DNA of 64,000 nt from Deferribacteres bacterium (GTDB taxonomy: Bacteria; Zhuqueibacterota; Zhuqueibacteria; Zhuqueibacterales; Geothermadaptataceae): NCBI GenBank assembly GCA_020633655.1, contig JACKDF010000010.1, forward strand, positions 114,071 to 178,070, given 5' to 3'. Position numbers and translations under genes: made by a program. Positions 9,579-18,688 of this stretch are shown piece by piece. How positions within the stretch are numbered: position 1 is the first letter of the stretch; every line of letters starts with the position of its first letter. Under the pieces are notes generated by a model. That model was not told where the DNA came from. It made no database searches and saw only the letters and a list, made by a program, of their open reading frames with translations.

Positions 9579-10202
9579 ATGAAAGCCCTCATCATTATCA
9601 ATGGCGACTTGCCGGACTCGAAATATATTGAACCTTTGCTTCCGCAGTGCGAGCGCATTATCTGCGCAGACGGCGGTGCTAACCGGGCTTTGCAACATGG
9701 CATTCGCCCCCATTCCATCGTTGGCGATTTTGATTCGATAACCGATGAAACACGGGCCGCATTTTCGCAATGTGATTTTATCCATAAGCCGAGTCAGTAC
9801 GCAACGGATTTTGAAAAAACGTTGCAATACGCGATCGACGAAGGTGTAACATCAGCTACGATCCTCGGCATCTCCGGCGCACGTTTCGATCACCAATTGG
9901 CAAACTTACACTTTATGGAAAAATTTTGCCACCGTATCGAACTTGATTTTGTTGATGATTCAGGGCGGGGTTTTTTTGTGTCCCAGGCATATAAATTTGC
10001 AGGACATATCGGACAGCAAGTGAGCTTGCACGCCCTCCGCAGAGTGGAAGGCATCACGACGAAGGGTTTGAAATATCCGTTAATAAATGAATCCCTCGAA
10101 TGGGCCGTCCGCGATGGTCAAAGCAATGAGATCGTTGCTAATCCGGTAAAAATAACTGTGAAATCCGGTAATTTGTTTGTGTTTGTCTGTCATGCATTTT
10201 GA
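9579..10202 (+). CDS. thiN: Thiamine pyrophosphokinase
   Basis: 207 residues, the usual size for the ThiN/Tnr3 family. It transfers pyrophosphate from ATP to thiamine to make TPP. Family signatures visible: CADGGANRAL near residue 30, GDFDSI near residue 50, ATDFEKTL (normally TDxxKAL) near residue 75 and GISGARFDHQLANL near residue 95; the acidic residues of these motifs bind Mg-ATP. It lies 93 bp after the receptor gene and 75 bp before the symporter, on the same strand and probably under the same TPP riboswitch. No thiamine biosynthesis genes are nearby, so the cluster imports and activates preformed thiamine. Confidence 0.92.
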   Translation: MKALIIINGDLPDSKYIEPLLPQCERIICADGGANRALQHGIRPHSIVGDFDSITDETRAAFSQCDFIHKPSQYATDFEKTLQYAIDEGVTSATILGISGARFDHQLANLHFMEKFCHRIELDFVDDSGRGFFVSQAYKFAGHIGQQVSLHALRRVEGITTKGLKYPLINESLEWAVRDGQSNEIVANPVKITVKSGNLFVFVCHAF

Positions 10203-10277
10203 CCGCGAAAAACGCAAACTACACGAAAATTTATTAGTGCGTTTAACGTATTTCACGGTCAGCTAAAAAAATAAACT

Positions 10278-11654
10278 ATGATTAAACTCGCTCCAGTTGA
10301 TCAATACATTATTCTCGCCTATTTTCTGTTCACTTTTTGGCTGGGATTCGGCCGTAAAAACGCGTCTGATTCCACAGAAAATTTTCTTGTTGCCGGACGC
10401 CGCGTGACACTGCCTGCATTTGTTGCCTCCTTGGTCTCGACCTGGTACGGTGGCATTCTTGGTGTTGGTGAATTCAGCTACCGATTCGGGATTTCCAATT
10501 GGTTGGTATTTGGTGTTCCCTATTACTTATGTGCCATTATCTTCGCCATCTTCCTCGCCGGTGTTGCCCGACGTTCGAAGCATTACACTATTCCTGACCA
10601 ACTGGAAAAAGTCTATGGCGCAAAAGTAAGAATGGCTGGTGCTGTCTTCATCTTCCTGCTTGCCTCACCTGCACCCTATCTATTAATGCTGGGTATTTTG
10701 CTGCATCTCTTTTTACCGGTTCCAATCTGGGCAGGCATTCTCTTTTCGGCAGGCTTTTCCCTTCTTTATATATTTCGTGGCGGATTGCAGGCGGTCATTC
10801 GCACGGATATACTGCAGTTTGTGCTGATGTTTCTTGGATTTATCATTTTGGTCGTCACGGCCTGGACGCACTATGGTGGTTTCAACTTTTTGAAGGAACA
10901 TCTACCTGCGCAGCACCTCACCTGGCATGGCGGCAATTCGCTGCAATATATTCTTGTGTGGTATGTCATCGCCATGGCGACACTGGTGGATGCCAATTTT
11001 TATCAGCGTTGTTTTGCGGCAAAATCTGAGAACGTAGCCCGGTGGGGTATATTTGTTTCTGTACTATTCTGGTTATTTTTTGATTTTCTCACCACCACCG
11101 CTGGACTTTACGCCCGTGTCCTGCTTCCGGAACTCGCTGATCCGGTTCAGAGTTTTCCACGGCTTGCCGTATTTTTATTACCAAACATTTTGCAAGGTGT
11201 ATTTTTCGTAGCACTGCTGGCGACTATTATGTCGACACTGGATTCCTTCGGTTTTGTCTCAGCGCTCACCATTGGCCGCGATTTTCTCTGGCGTTTACGT
11301 GGTGGCGATGATACTTCACTCAATTTCTATACGCGCATCGGTTTGTTGGTCACCTTCAGTATTTCAGTGGTTATCGCGATTGCCAGTTCTTCAATCATCT
11401 CAATATGGTACCAGCTTGGCAGTATCGCCACACCAGCTTTGTTGCTGCCGCTTCTGACAAGCTTTAACGCACGGTGGAAAATGAGCCAAGGCGCCGCATT
11501 TGTTAACATTGTTTTTGCCGGTGGCATCTCTGCCTTATGGATTATTTTGAGTTTAATCCAGGAAGAAATACCACTAGGGATTGATGCGGTTTTCCCGGGT
11601 TTGGTGATTTCGCTGATTATTTATCTTAGTGACAATAATTTGAAAAAAAGGTAA
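10278..11654 (+). CDS. Sodium:solute symporter, candidate thiamine transporter
   Basis: 458 residues with about 12-13 hydrophobic segments, typical of the SSS family. The first helix region has YFLFTFWLGFGRKNASDSTENFLVAGR followed by a region containing STWYGGILGVGEFSYRFG, the hallmark of TM1-TM2 in this family (the two quotations are separate segments). As third gene behind a TPP riboswitch, and next to thiN, it is most economically a sodium-coupled inner-membrane thiamine importer, the step between the TonB receptor and the kinase. SSS-type thiamine transporters (ThiV-like) have been predicted elsewhere from riboswitch context. Substrate is inference. Confidence 0.8.
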   Translation: MIKLAPVDQYIILAYFLFTFWLGFGRKNASDSTENFLVAGRRVTLPAFVASLVSTWYGGILGVGEFSYRFGISNWLVFGVPYYLCAIIFAIFLAGVARRSKHYTIPDQLEKVYGAKVRMAGAVFIFLLASPAPYLLMLGILLHLFLPVPIWAGILFSAGFSLLYIFRGGLQAVIRTDILQFVLMFLGFIILVVTAWTHYGGFNFLKEHLPAQHLTWHGGNSLQYILVWYVIAMATLVDANFYQRCFAAKSENVARWGIFVSVLFWLFFDFLTTTAGLYARVLLPELADPVQSFPRLAVFLLPNILQGVFFVALLATIMSTLDSFGFVSALTIGRDFLWRLRGGDDTSLNFYTRIGLLVTFSISVVIAIASSSIISIWYQLGSIATPALLLPLLTSFNARWKMSQGAAFVNIVFAGGISALWIILSLIQEEIPLGIDAVFPGLVISLIIYLSDNNLKKR

Positions 11655-11850
11655 GCGCACGGTCTCTTTTTATGGCAAAAAACGGAGCGAATAGAAACCC
11701 AATTTTCAGCTGGCGCTTCCCCCTATGCACCATGGGAACAGAAAACTTTACCTTGTTTTTGGGATAGGAATTTTTTAATGATCGGGAATTGTTTTTCAAT
11801 TCTGAAAAGCTCAATTACCACAGTGAACAATATTCTTTCGATCCAAATTT

Positions 11851-12753
11851 ATGGCACATAACCACGACCACACACATAGCCATAGCGATAACATTCGCGT
11901 GGCATTTTTTCTCAATCTCGGTTTCACATTGTTTGAGATTGTCGGCGGTTTTTACACGAACAGTCTGGCGATCATTTCGGACGCACTGCACGATCTCGGT
12001 GACAGTTTCTCCCTCGGCATGGCCTGGTATCTGGAGAAGCATTCCCTCAAAGCAAGCGATGAGAAGTATTCCTATGGCTACCGGCGGTTCTCTTTGCTGG
12101 CCGCTCTGCTGAATACCATCATTTTGATTGCCGGCTCCTTGTTTATTTTGTCCGAAGCCATTCCTCGTCTACTCAATCCGCAGCATTCCCATGCAGGTGG
12201 CATGATTTTTCTCGCTATTGTCGGCATTGCGGTAAATGGTGCTGCCGTGTTGCGTGTGCGTAAAGGGCAGTCGCTTAATGCACAGGTTGTCTCCTGGCAT
12301 TTGCTGGAAGATGTGCTTGGCTGGATCGCTGTGCTGATTGTGAGTATAAGCTTGCTAATAACAAATTTACCCATTCTTGATCCCATTTTATCCATTCTGA
12401 TCAACATCTATGTGCTTTTCAACGTGGTTCGTAACCTGCGAAAAACCTTAGCCCTGTTTCTGCAGGCCGTTCCTGAAACCCTTGACTTGCCAGAAATAGA
12501 AAATGCATTGCGCGAAATTCCCCAGGTGCAGTCTGTACATCATACTCATATCTGGTCCCTCGATGGTGAAAACAATGTATTGACAACCCATTTGCTCGTT
12601 GATCCCGAAGCATCGAAGGCCGATCTCATTCGCATTAAAAACGATGTCTGCAAAATGACCGCAAGTCTGTCACTGGCGCACTCGACGGTCGAGTTCGAGT
12701 TTGGCGATGACTGCTCGATGAGCAATAGCGGACATGCTAATCATACGCATTAG
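11851..12753 (+). CDS. Cation diffusion facilitator, zinc-type (CzcD/ZitB-like)
   Basis: 300 residues with six transmembrane helices and a cytoplasmic C-terminal domain. The N-terminus is histidine rich (MAHNHDHTHSHSDN) and the C-terminus ends GHANHTH, both expected metal-collecting tails. The metal site is formed by HDLGD in TM2 and HLLED in TM5, the HxxxD pairs characteristic of zinc or cadmium exporters using the proton gradient. The 196 bp spacer upstream has no recognisable metalloregulatory operator or yybP-type riboswitch. Although it follows the thiamine genes on the same strand, the spacing suggests separate transcription. Confidence 0.9.
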   Translation: MAHNHDHTHSHSDNIRVAFFLNLGFTLFEIVGGFYTNSLAIISDALHDLGDSFSLGMAWYLEKHSLKASDEKYSYGYRRFSLLAALLNTIILIAGSLFILSEAIPRLLNPQHSHAGGMIFLAIVGIAVNGAAVLRVRKGQSLNAQVVSWHLLEDVLGWIAVLIVSISLLITNLPILDPILSILINIYVLFNVVRNLRKTLALFLQAVPETLDLPEIENALREIPQVQSVHHTHIWSLDGENNVLTTHLLVDPEASKADLIRIKNDVCKMTASLSLAHSTVEFEFGDDCSMSNSGHANHTH

Positions 12754-12937
12754 AGAATGCATTCTGGTTAATGGTGAATTCTTCGTATCCTAAGCTCTTG
12801 TAAATTACTGCGCAAAATGGGTCATTTTCCCTTAAATAACGCAATTGGTTCGTGTGCTATAGATAAAATGTTCACAACAATCTGCGCACCCTGGCGGAGA
12901 CTAAAGATGTTAATTTTGGAAAAGGAAATCTTCATTC

Positions 12938-14764
12938 GTGAATCAAATTGAACTGCTCTCTCCCGCACGCGATCTCCAATGCGGCATAACCGCAATCAAT
13001 TGTGGCGCTGATGCTGTGTACATCGGTGCGCCGAAATTTGGCGCCAGAAGTAAAGCCGGTAATAGCTTGCATGATATAGCCGAACTTGTCCGCCACGCCC
13101 ACATTTATTGGGCCAAAGTTTATGTCGTGTTAAATACGATTCTTTTCGATCATGAACTTCCGGAAGCGGTATCCCTCGTCCGGCAGCTGTATGAAATGGG
13201 TGTCGATGCACTGATCATACAGGACATGGGATTGCTCGAATGCGATCTGCCGCCGATTCCGCTAAATGCCAGCACACAAATGCACAACAATTCTCCGGAA
13301 AAGGTTCGTTTTCTCGAGCAATCAGGCTTCCAACGTGTCATCTTGGCCCGTGAACTGTCCATTGAACAAATTCGTGAAATTCGTTTGCAAACAAATGTTG
13401 AATTGGAATGCTTTGTCCATGGAGCCCTCTGCGTCTGTTATAGTGGCCAATGCTACATGAGTTATGCCATTGGCGGCCGTAGTGGCAATCGCGGAGAATG
13501 TGCCCAACCGTGCCGCAAACGCTACCGAATTGTTAATCAAGCTGGTGAACAAGTACAGCCTTTCAATCATTGGCTATCGTTGCGCGATTTAAATTTATCC
13601 ACGCATCTTGCAGACCTTATCGATGCAGGGATCAGCTCCTTCAAAATTGAAGGCCGACTCAAAGACCAGACTTATGTGGCCAATGTTGTTGGTTATTACC
13701 GCCAGGAACTCGATCTGGTGCTCGCAGCAAAACAATTGAATGCAGCGTCAAGCGGTCAGGTGGAATTTGACTTTGAGCCTGATCTTGACAAAACGTTCAA
13801 TCGTGGTTATACCACTTATTTTATCGACGGGAAAGGTCAATCACCGGGTTTCCCCGATACTCCGAAAATGGTTGGCGAGGAACTGGGTACCGTAATCAAA
13901 GTCGAACGCGATCATTTCATACATGACATTAAAACGGAATTGCACAGCGGTGATGGTATTTGCTATTTCACAAGCCATGGTGAATTGCAGGGGACGTCGA
14001 TAAACCAGGCTGATGGCCAGCGAATTTTCCCCGCGGAGATGAAAGAAATTCAGGCGGGCACCGTGATTTATCGAAATTATGATCATGTCTTTCTAAAAGC
14101 GCTGGCGAATAATCGTACGCGACGCACAATTGGTGTCACCATCACGGTCAGTGATACCGCCGAGGGGATTCGCCTGACGGCTTGCGACGAAGAAGAAATA
14201 TGTGCTCAACTTGATTATACGTTGGAGAAAATTCCGGCGCGTAATGCAGGTGCCGTGCAAACAAAGTTGGTTGAGGCACTTTCACGCAGCGGCGATACGC
14301 CCTTTCGCATTGATAAAGTCGATATTTTATGGGAATCGATGTGGTTTATTCCGGTTTCTATGCTGAATGAATGGCGGCGAACTTTGTTAAATGAACTTCT
14401 CGCGAGGCGAGAGGGTGCGCGTCCGAAACGAGCTTTTCCCAGGGCAGGAGCCGATAATCCCACCTATCCCATATCAAAACTGGATTTTCGTGGGAACGTA
14501 CTCAATTCCCATGCACGTGATTTTTATATGCACCATGGTGTCGAACAAATTGATCCGGCCGCGGAGTCGGGCAAGGATTTGCATGGCGAGGCCGTGATGA
14601 GAACGCGGTATTGTATCAAGCACCAGCTTGGCTTGTGTGATACCAAACATCCCAAACACCAGAGCACAGAACCCTGGTTTCTCGAAGATGAACAAAAACG
14701 ACGATTTCGCATTCAGTTTGATTGCCGACCATGTGAGATGGTTTTGGTGTGGGAGAAGGGTTGA
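12938..14764 (+). CDS. rlhA: Peptidase U32 family protein, RlhA (YdcP)-like
   Basis: 608 residues from a GTG at 12938, preceded by AAAAGGAAA. The N-terminal U32 domain starts with IELLSPARDLQCG, and the family signature falls near residues 155-195 (ELECFVHGALCVCYSGQC, then SGNRGECAQPCRKRY). A middle segment matches the DUF3656 collagenase-associated region, and the C-terminus has the Cys cluster YCIKHQLGLCDTKHP with DCRPCEM. This full arrangement matches E. coli RlhA, which makes 5-hydroxycytidine in 23S rRNA, rather than the shorter UbiU/UbiV or TrhP types. The four signature Cys could hold an iron-sulfur cluster. Function assignment within U32 is probable, not certain. Confidence 0.75.
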   Translation: MNQIELLSPARDLQCGITAINCGADAVYIGAPKFGARSKAGNSLHDIAELVRHAHIYWAKVYVVLNTILFDHELPEAVSLVRQLYEMGVDALIIQDMGLLECDLPPIPLNASTQMHNNSPEKVRFLEQSGFQRVILARELSIEQIREIRLQTNVELECFVHGALCVCYSGQCYMSYAIGGRSGNRGECAQPCRKRYRIVNQAGEQVQPFNHWLSLRDLNLSTHLADLIDAGISSFKIEGRLKDQTYVANVVGYYRQELDLVLAAKQLNAASSGQVEFDFEPDLDKTFNRGYTTYFIDGKGQSPGFPDTPKMVGEELGTVIKVERDHFIHDIKTELHSGDGICYFTSHGELQGTSINQADGQRIFPAEMKEIQAGTVIYRNYDHVFLKALANNRTRRTIGVTITVSDTAEGIRLTACDEEEICAQLDYTLEKIPARNAGAVQTKLVEALSRSGDTPFRIDKVDILWESMWFIPVSMLNEWRRTLLNELLARREGARPKRAFPRAGADNPTYPISKLDFRGNVLNSHARDFYMHHGVEQIDPAAESGKDLHGEAVMRTRYCIKHQLGLCDTKHPKHQSTEPWFLEDEQKRRFRIQFDCRPCEMVLVWEKG

Positions 14765-14960
14765 AATAATTTGCAAGGAGATGGCATTTAAAATTGATTC
14801 TATTTTTTACAGCTAAGGATAAATTTTTATTTCAATTATCAAGAAAATTATAAATCTTGCATTCAGAATCGTTAAAACATGCTATAGCGTTCCTCTACGA
14901 GTCGATGATGAATATAATAGACCGCCGAACGCGAATATAAATGTATTAAAAGAGGCTAAA

Positions 14961-15494
14961 ATGAAATTTTTTTGTCAGTTGCTTGTCAGTTTTTTCATCC
15001 TCATCCTTTTTCAAATCCCTGTTTTATGTCAGGATAGTTTGTCTGCTCATCTGCAGCCATTTCATCCCTTTATTAATAAATCCTGGAAAGCGAAAGTCGC
15101 TGAGTCTTCAGATAAATCTCCACTATATGATATCGCTAAGTGGGAAAGAGTGCTAAATGGGAAGGGGATACGTATCCTTCATTCGGTCAACGATGGCGAT
15201 TATGGTGGAGAAACGATGATTATTTGGGATTCCCTGAAAGAATGCCTGGTATTTTATTATTTTACAACGGCAGGCTTTTATACCAATGGAACTGTAGATT
15301 TTGAGGACGGTAAGATGATCAGCCATGAATATGTGAGTGGTAATAATTCTATAAGTGAAGTGAAATCGATTTCGGATATCACTTCTGAGAGTGAAATGAC
15401 AGTAATCACTCATTTTCTGAAGGAAGGTAAGTGGTCCGAAGGAAAGCGTGTACTCTATGTAGAAGACCCAGAAGCAGAGGTTATTTTCAAGTAG
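14961..15494 (+). CDS. Secreted protein, DUF1579-like fold suspected
   Basis: 177 residues with a Sec signal peptide (hydrophobic core FFCQLLVSFFILILFQIPVLCQ). The mature part has the pattern of a small lipocalin-like beta barrel: FINKSWKAK near the start, then alternating strands with GETMIIWDSLKECLVFYYF and GTVDFEDGKMISHEY. This resembles DUF1579/nitrobindin-like proteins that score the effect of a treatment on a carrier barrel, but I cannot name a family firmly. Single gene; a 132 bp spacer separates it from the AHSA1 gene on the same strand. Confidence 0.6.
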   Translation: MKFFCQLLVSFFILILFQIPVLCQDSLSAHLQPFHPFINKSWKAKVAESSDKSPLYDIAKWERVLNGKGIRILHSVNDGDYGGETMIIWDSLKECLVFYYFTTAGFYTNGTVDFEDGKMISHEYVSGNNSISEVKSISDITSESEMTVITHFLKEGKWSEGKRVLYVEDPEAEVIFK

Positions 15495-15625
15495 TACATT
15501 GTAGTCGTTAATTGGCCGGTCAATCCGGTTATTTAATGTGCTCCAGGGGACATCCGTTTTTGAGTGCGAGAAGGTAAGAGTCTCCCTTGGGCACCTAAGT
15601 TTCAATCCTTAGAAAGGAATCGAAA

Positions 15626-16057
15626 ATGACAGATAAAATATTTGAGAATAAGCGAAAAATTCATGCTTCTGTGAAAAAAATATTTAACGCATTTGAAGAT
15701 CCTGCTCTTCTGGCAAAGTGGTGGGGCCCCGAGGGATTTACGAATACTTTTCATATTTTTGAATTCAAAAAAGAGGGCATTTGGTCTTTTATAATGCATG
15801 GACCTGATGGAGTCAATTATAAAAATGAGAGTCTATTTCAAGAAATATCCAAACCAAACAGAATCGTAATTCGCCATACCTGTGAGCCTTTTTTCACACT
15901 GACCGTCACGATTGAAGATGTGGAGGGCGGTGCAGTTATCAATTGGCATCAGGATTTTGATAGCGAAAAAGTTGCAAGGAGTATTGCTCATATTGTAAAA
16001 CCGGCAAATGAACAAAATCTTGATAGACTTCAGGCTTTAGTTACAGGCAGTGAATAA
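15626..16057 (+). CDS. SRPBCC / AHSA1-like protein
   Basis: 143 residues. Sequence follows the AHSA1 (activator of Hsp90 ATPase homologue 1-like) START-fold pattern: IHASVKKIFNAFEDPALLAKWWGP at residues about 12-35 (quoted here only as the family opening KIFNAFEDPALLAKWWGP), a central FKKEGIWSFIMHGPDG and the late GGAVINWHQDF strand. Such proteins bind small hydrophobic ligands in a cavity; bacterial members are often stand-alone and of unknown role. A good ribosome site (AAAGGAAT) precedes the ATG. No operon partner is evident. Confidence 0.82.
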   Translation: MTDKIFENKRKIHASVKKIFNAFEDPALLAKWWGPEGFTNTFHIFEFKKEGIWSFIMHGPDGVNYKNESLFQEISKPNRIVIRHTCEPFFTLTVTIEDVEGGAVINWHQDFDSEKVARSIAHIVKPANEQNLDRLQALVTGSE

Positions 16058-16144
16058 AGTACCTTAACGCATATTATCCGCCGGTCATAAGTTTTCGTCA
16101 AAGCATCCACACGGATTCAATGAGAAAGTCACCAAGTAATAACC

Positions 16145-16182
16145 GTTACGCGACGCCATTCAATTGCATGGCGTCGCGTAAC
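16145..16182. repeat. 38-bp near-perfect palindrome
   Basis: GTTACGCGACGCCAT (16145-16159) is exactly the reverse complement of 16168-16182, and the centre CAATTG is itself palindromic; only one central pair (16160/16167) mismatches. It ends 17 bp before the DUF2975 start. It may be an operator or a strong hairpin in the leader. No T tract follows on the plus strand. Confidence 0.75.
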
Positions 16183-16199
16183 TGAAAAGGAAGTAAACC

Positions 16200-16682
16200 A
16201 TGAAAGGCAGCTCAACACTTTTACTTCAGGCAGTCCTTGTACTTATGGGGATAGCCGCCCTCGCCTTTTTGCTTTGGGAGCCTCACATTGAGGGCCGGAA
16301 CGCGAACGCCACACTGTTTCAGGTCTATTTTAACGATCCCTTTCTGGCCTATGCCTATGTGGCCTCCATTCCATTTTTCGTTGGGCTTTATCAGGCGTTC
16401 AAAGTGTTGGGTTACATCAGACAAAACGAGACATTTTCGCAGACAACCTTGAAAGCTTTGCAAACCATTAAATATTGCGCACTAATCATTATTGGTTTTG
16501 TTGTCGTCAGTCTAATCTTCATATACCCAATGTTTGGCGACAAAGATGACCGGCCGGCGGGGCTTTTTCTGAGAGTTCTCATTACTTTTGCTTCGATCGT
16601 TGTCGCCGCAACAGCAGAGATGTTTAAACAGATATTACAGGACGCTGTGGATAGAAATGCCGAAAAAGACTTAACGGTGTAG
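16200..16682 (+). CDS. DUF2975 family membrane protein
   Basis: 160 residues with four predicted membrane helices, matching DUF2975: first helix LLLQAVLVLMGIAALAFLLW, second around FLAYAYVASIPFFVGLYQAF, then a short cytoplasmic loop YIRQNETFSQTTLKALQTIK that is the best conserved family segment, and helices 3-4. The C-terminal tail is charged. Genes of this family are often followed by a small Xre-type repressor; none is present here. AAGGAAG precedes the ATG. The 38-bp palindrome immediately upstream is a candidate regulatory site. Function unknown. Confidence 0.8.
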   Translation: MKGSSTLLLQAVLVLMGIAALAFLLWEPHIEGRNANATLFQVYFNDPFLAYAYVASIPFFVGLYQAFKVLGYIRQNETFSQTTLKALQTIKYCALIIIGFVVVSLIFIYPMFGDKDDRPAGLFLRVLITFASIVVAATAEMFKQILQDAVDRNAEKDLTV

Positions 16683-16802
16683 CGGCATAAGCATGACCTC
16701 ACCCGTCAACAATGGATCAAGAAAATAGCTCTATAAATTTAATCCGGGTCAAAAATTGAAAGTACTTTTGGGCTGGTCATCCACGTACACGGGAGAGTTA
16801 TA

Positions 16803-17114
16803 GTGGCTTTTACCGAAATGGAATCAGGAGTGTATTTAAAAAGTGACCACAACGAATTCCATTTAAATTTTCGCTACGGATTCTATGATTCCAGCGAAGA
16901 TTAAAAGTATGGTGCAACGGGTATAGGGTACAGTCTAAATCACAAGGAATTTTTTGTTAAACTCGGGCGTGCGCAGCCATGGAGGGAAGATATTGGCAAC
17001 CTTGCCAACAATCCTGTCGTTCCCTGTGGCTATTTTGGATATATATCGCTTCTGGTCGAAGTAGTTGACGATTTTTGTTTGTTTAAGTATTTATCCAAAA
17101 TGCTACTGATATAA
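16803..17114 (+). pseudogene. Possible decayed small gene with in-frame TAA
   Basis: In the roughly 580 bp gap after the DUF2975 gene, a GTG at 16803 with GGGAGAG eight bases upstream opens a frame encoding MAFTEMESGVYLKSDHN and on to SSED, stopping at TAA 16902-16904. The same frame then continues for 69 codons (starting KYGATGIGYSLNHKEFFVKL) to 17112-17114. The composition of both halves looks protein-like, so this may be a nonsense-mutated gene of about 103 codons. I recognise no family. The remainder of the gap shows nothing. Confidence 0.3.
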
Positions 17115-17258
17115 ATTTGAAAATGAAGTCCTATGTTCGGTTTAGTGGAAGAGCATTAAATTTAACCGGACACCTCAGCCAATTTTGAAGTTCAGAATTT
17201 GTGCACTACTCTCAGCGCCTGTTATTTTCACCTTCAATCGATAGAAAGGATAGAAACC

Positions 17259-18464
17259 GTGGCCCGAAAAAAAGGATGGGAAAGCACGAACGGCACTGTG
17301 GGTGTAGGCATCATCGGCTGCGGCGAACGGATCAATCAGGTAACGCGGCGAACGTGCCGTCAGGAGCAAAGACTGCGGGTAATTGGTGTCAATGACATCA
17401 ACCCCAAAGCTGTCGAAACAACCAGAAAATTTTTCTCGCACAAGGCGTACTACGCTCATACTGAACGAGCACTACGGGATTACGAATCAGCAGATGCTTT
17501 GGTAGCGGATCCCGAAATTGACTGGGTATTCGTTGGTTCGTGGAACGCGTCCCATTGCGAACACGTGGTGGCTGCATTTAATGCCGGCAAGCATGTCTTC
17601 TGCGAGAAACCATTGGCCACAACGGTCGAAGACTGTCTCACCATGCGCGACGCGTGGAAGGCAAGCGGCAGGCAGTTCGTCATTGGCTTCACGCTGCGGT
17701 TCTCCCCTCACTACCGGAAGATTAAACAGCTCATCACTGAGGGAACCATCGGTGATATTATCAGTATGGAGTTCAATGAAACATTGAACTTCAATCACGG
17801 TGGCTGGATTCACGATGACTGGCGTAGTGAAACGAAATATGCCGGAACGCATCTGCTGGAGAAATGCAGTCATGACATCGACCTGGTCAATTGGATGATC
17901 GGCTGCCGCGCCTCGCGGGTTGCGTCATTTGGCGGACTTGACTTCTTCATTCCCTCGAATGCTTATCACATGGATCGCCTTGGTACCGATGTGAATGGCT
18001 GCAGAGCTTACAAAGGGATGGGGCCAAACAAGAATCGTCCCGGCACCGACCCGTTTACCAGACAGCCCAAAGACATTGTCGACAACCAGGTCGCCATCAT
18101 CGAATACGAAAACAACGTACGTGCCACCTTTCATACGAATTGTAACGCCGGTATTCCGGAGAGACGGATGTACCTCCTCGGAACCGAAGGCGCGATTCGG
18201 GCGGATGTATTAACAGGCGTGATAGAATCCAAACGAATCGGGTTTGATACCGAACTCATCAACCATGATACCGGTTCATCCGGCGATCATGGCGGTGGCG
18301 ATGATGTGCTGGCCAAAGAGCTCAGGGATTGCATGGTGCAGGGCACTTTGCCCGCCGCGGGACTGGAAGAAGGACTTGAGTCAGCCATAACCTGTTTTGG
18401 AATTGATAAGGCGCACGAAACCGGTCAAATCATAGATATGGAAGCGTTCTGGAGCCGGCTTTAG
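17259..18464 (+). CDS. Gfo/Idh/MocA family NAD(P)-dependent oxidoreductase
   Basis: 401 residues from GTG 17259, placed by AAAGGA nine bases upstream; an ATG at 17199 would add an unlikely Cys-rich leader. The N-terminal Rossmann domain shows GVGIIGCGER at residues about 9-18, and the conserved CEKPLATT near residue 110, where the Lys is catalytic in this family. The second domain contains HLLEKCSHDIDLVNW, with the expected His-Asp pair. It oxidises or reduces a sugar, inositol or similar polyol, or could be a GH109-like glycosidase. No signal peptide. No sugar operon surrounds it, so the substrate cannot be told. Confidence 0.85.
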   Translation: MARKKGWESTNGTVGVGIIGCGERINQVTRRTCRQEQRLRVIGVNDINPKAVETTRKFFSHKAYYAHTERALRDYESADALVADPEIDWVFVGSWNASHCEHVVAAFNAGKHVFCEKPLATTVEDCLTMRDAWKASGRQFVIGFTLRFSPHYRKIKQLITEGTIGDIISMEFNETLNFNHGGWIHDDWRSETKYAGTHLLEKCSHDIDLVNWMIGCRASRVASFGGLDFFIPSNAYHMDRLGTDVNGCRAYKGMGPNKNRPGTDPFTRQPKDIVDNQVAIIEYENNVRATFHTNCNAGIPERRMYLLGTEGAIRADVLTGVIESKRIGFDTELINHDTGSSGDHGGGDDVLAKELRDCMVQGTLPAAGLEEGLESAITCFGIDKAHETGQIIDMEAFWSRL

Positions 18465-18688
18465 TAAATAAGGCAGCGAAGGACAAGGCCTTCCTGGAAA
18501 CGATAGATGAACCGAACAATCGCGTGGAAAGCGACGAAATAAAAAACGCCGATGCTTTTACTTTGTGCTTCAGGTTCAGCGTTCAACCTTGCTACTTTAT
18601 GTATGACTGAAAAAATGATTTACAAACATTACAATATTCATCTTAAAACAACTGAAAGACGTTTTGCAGTTTTTGAACAAGGAGTAAA

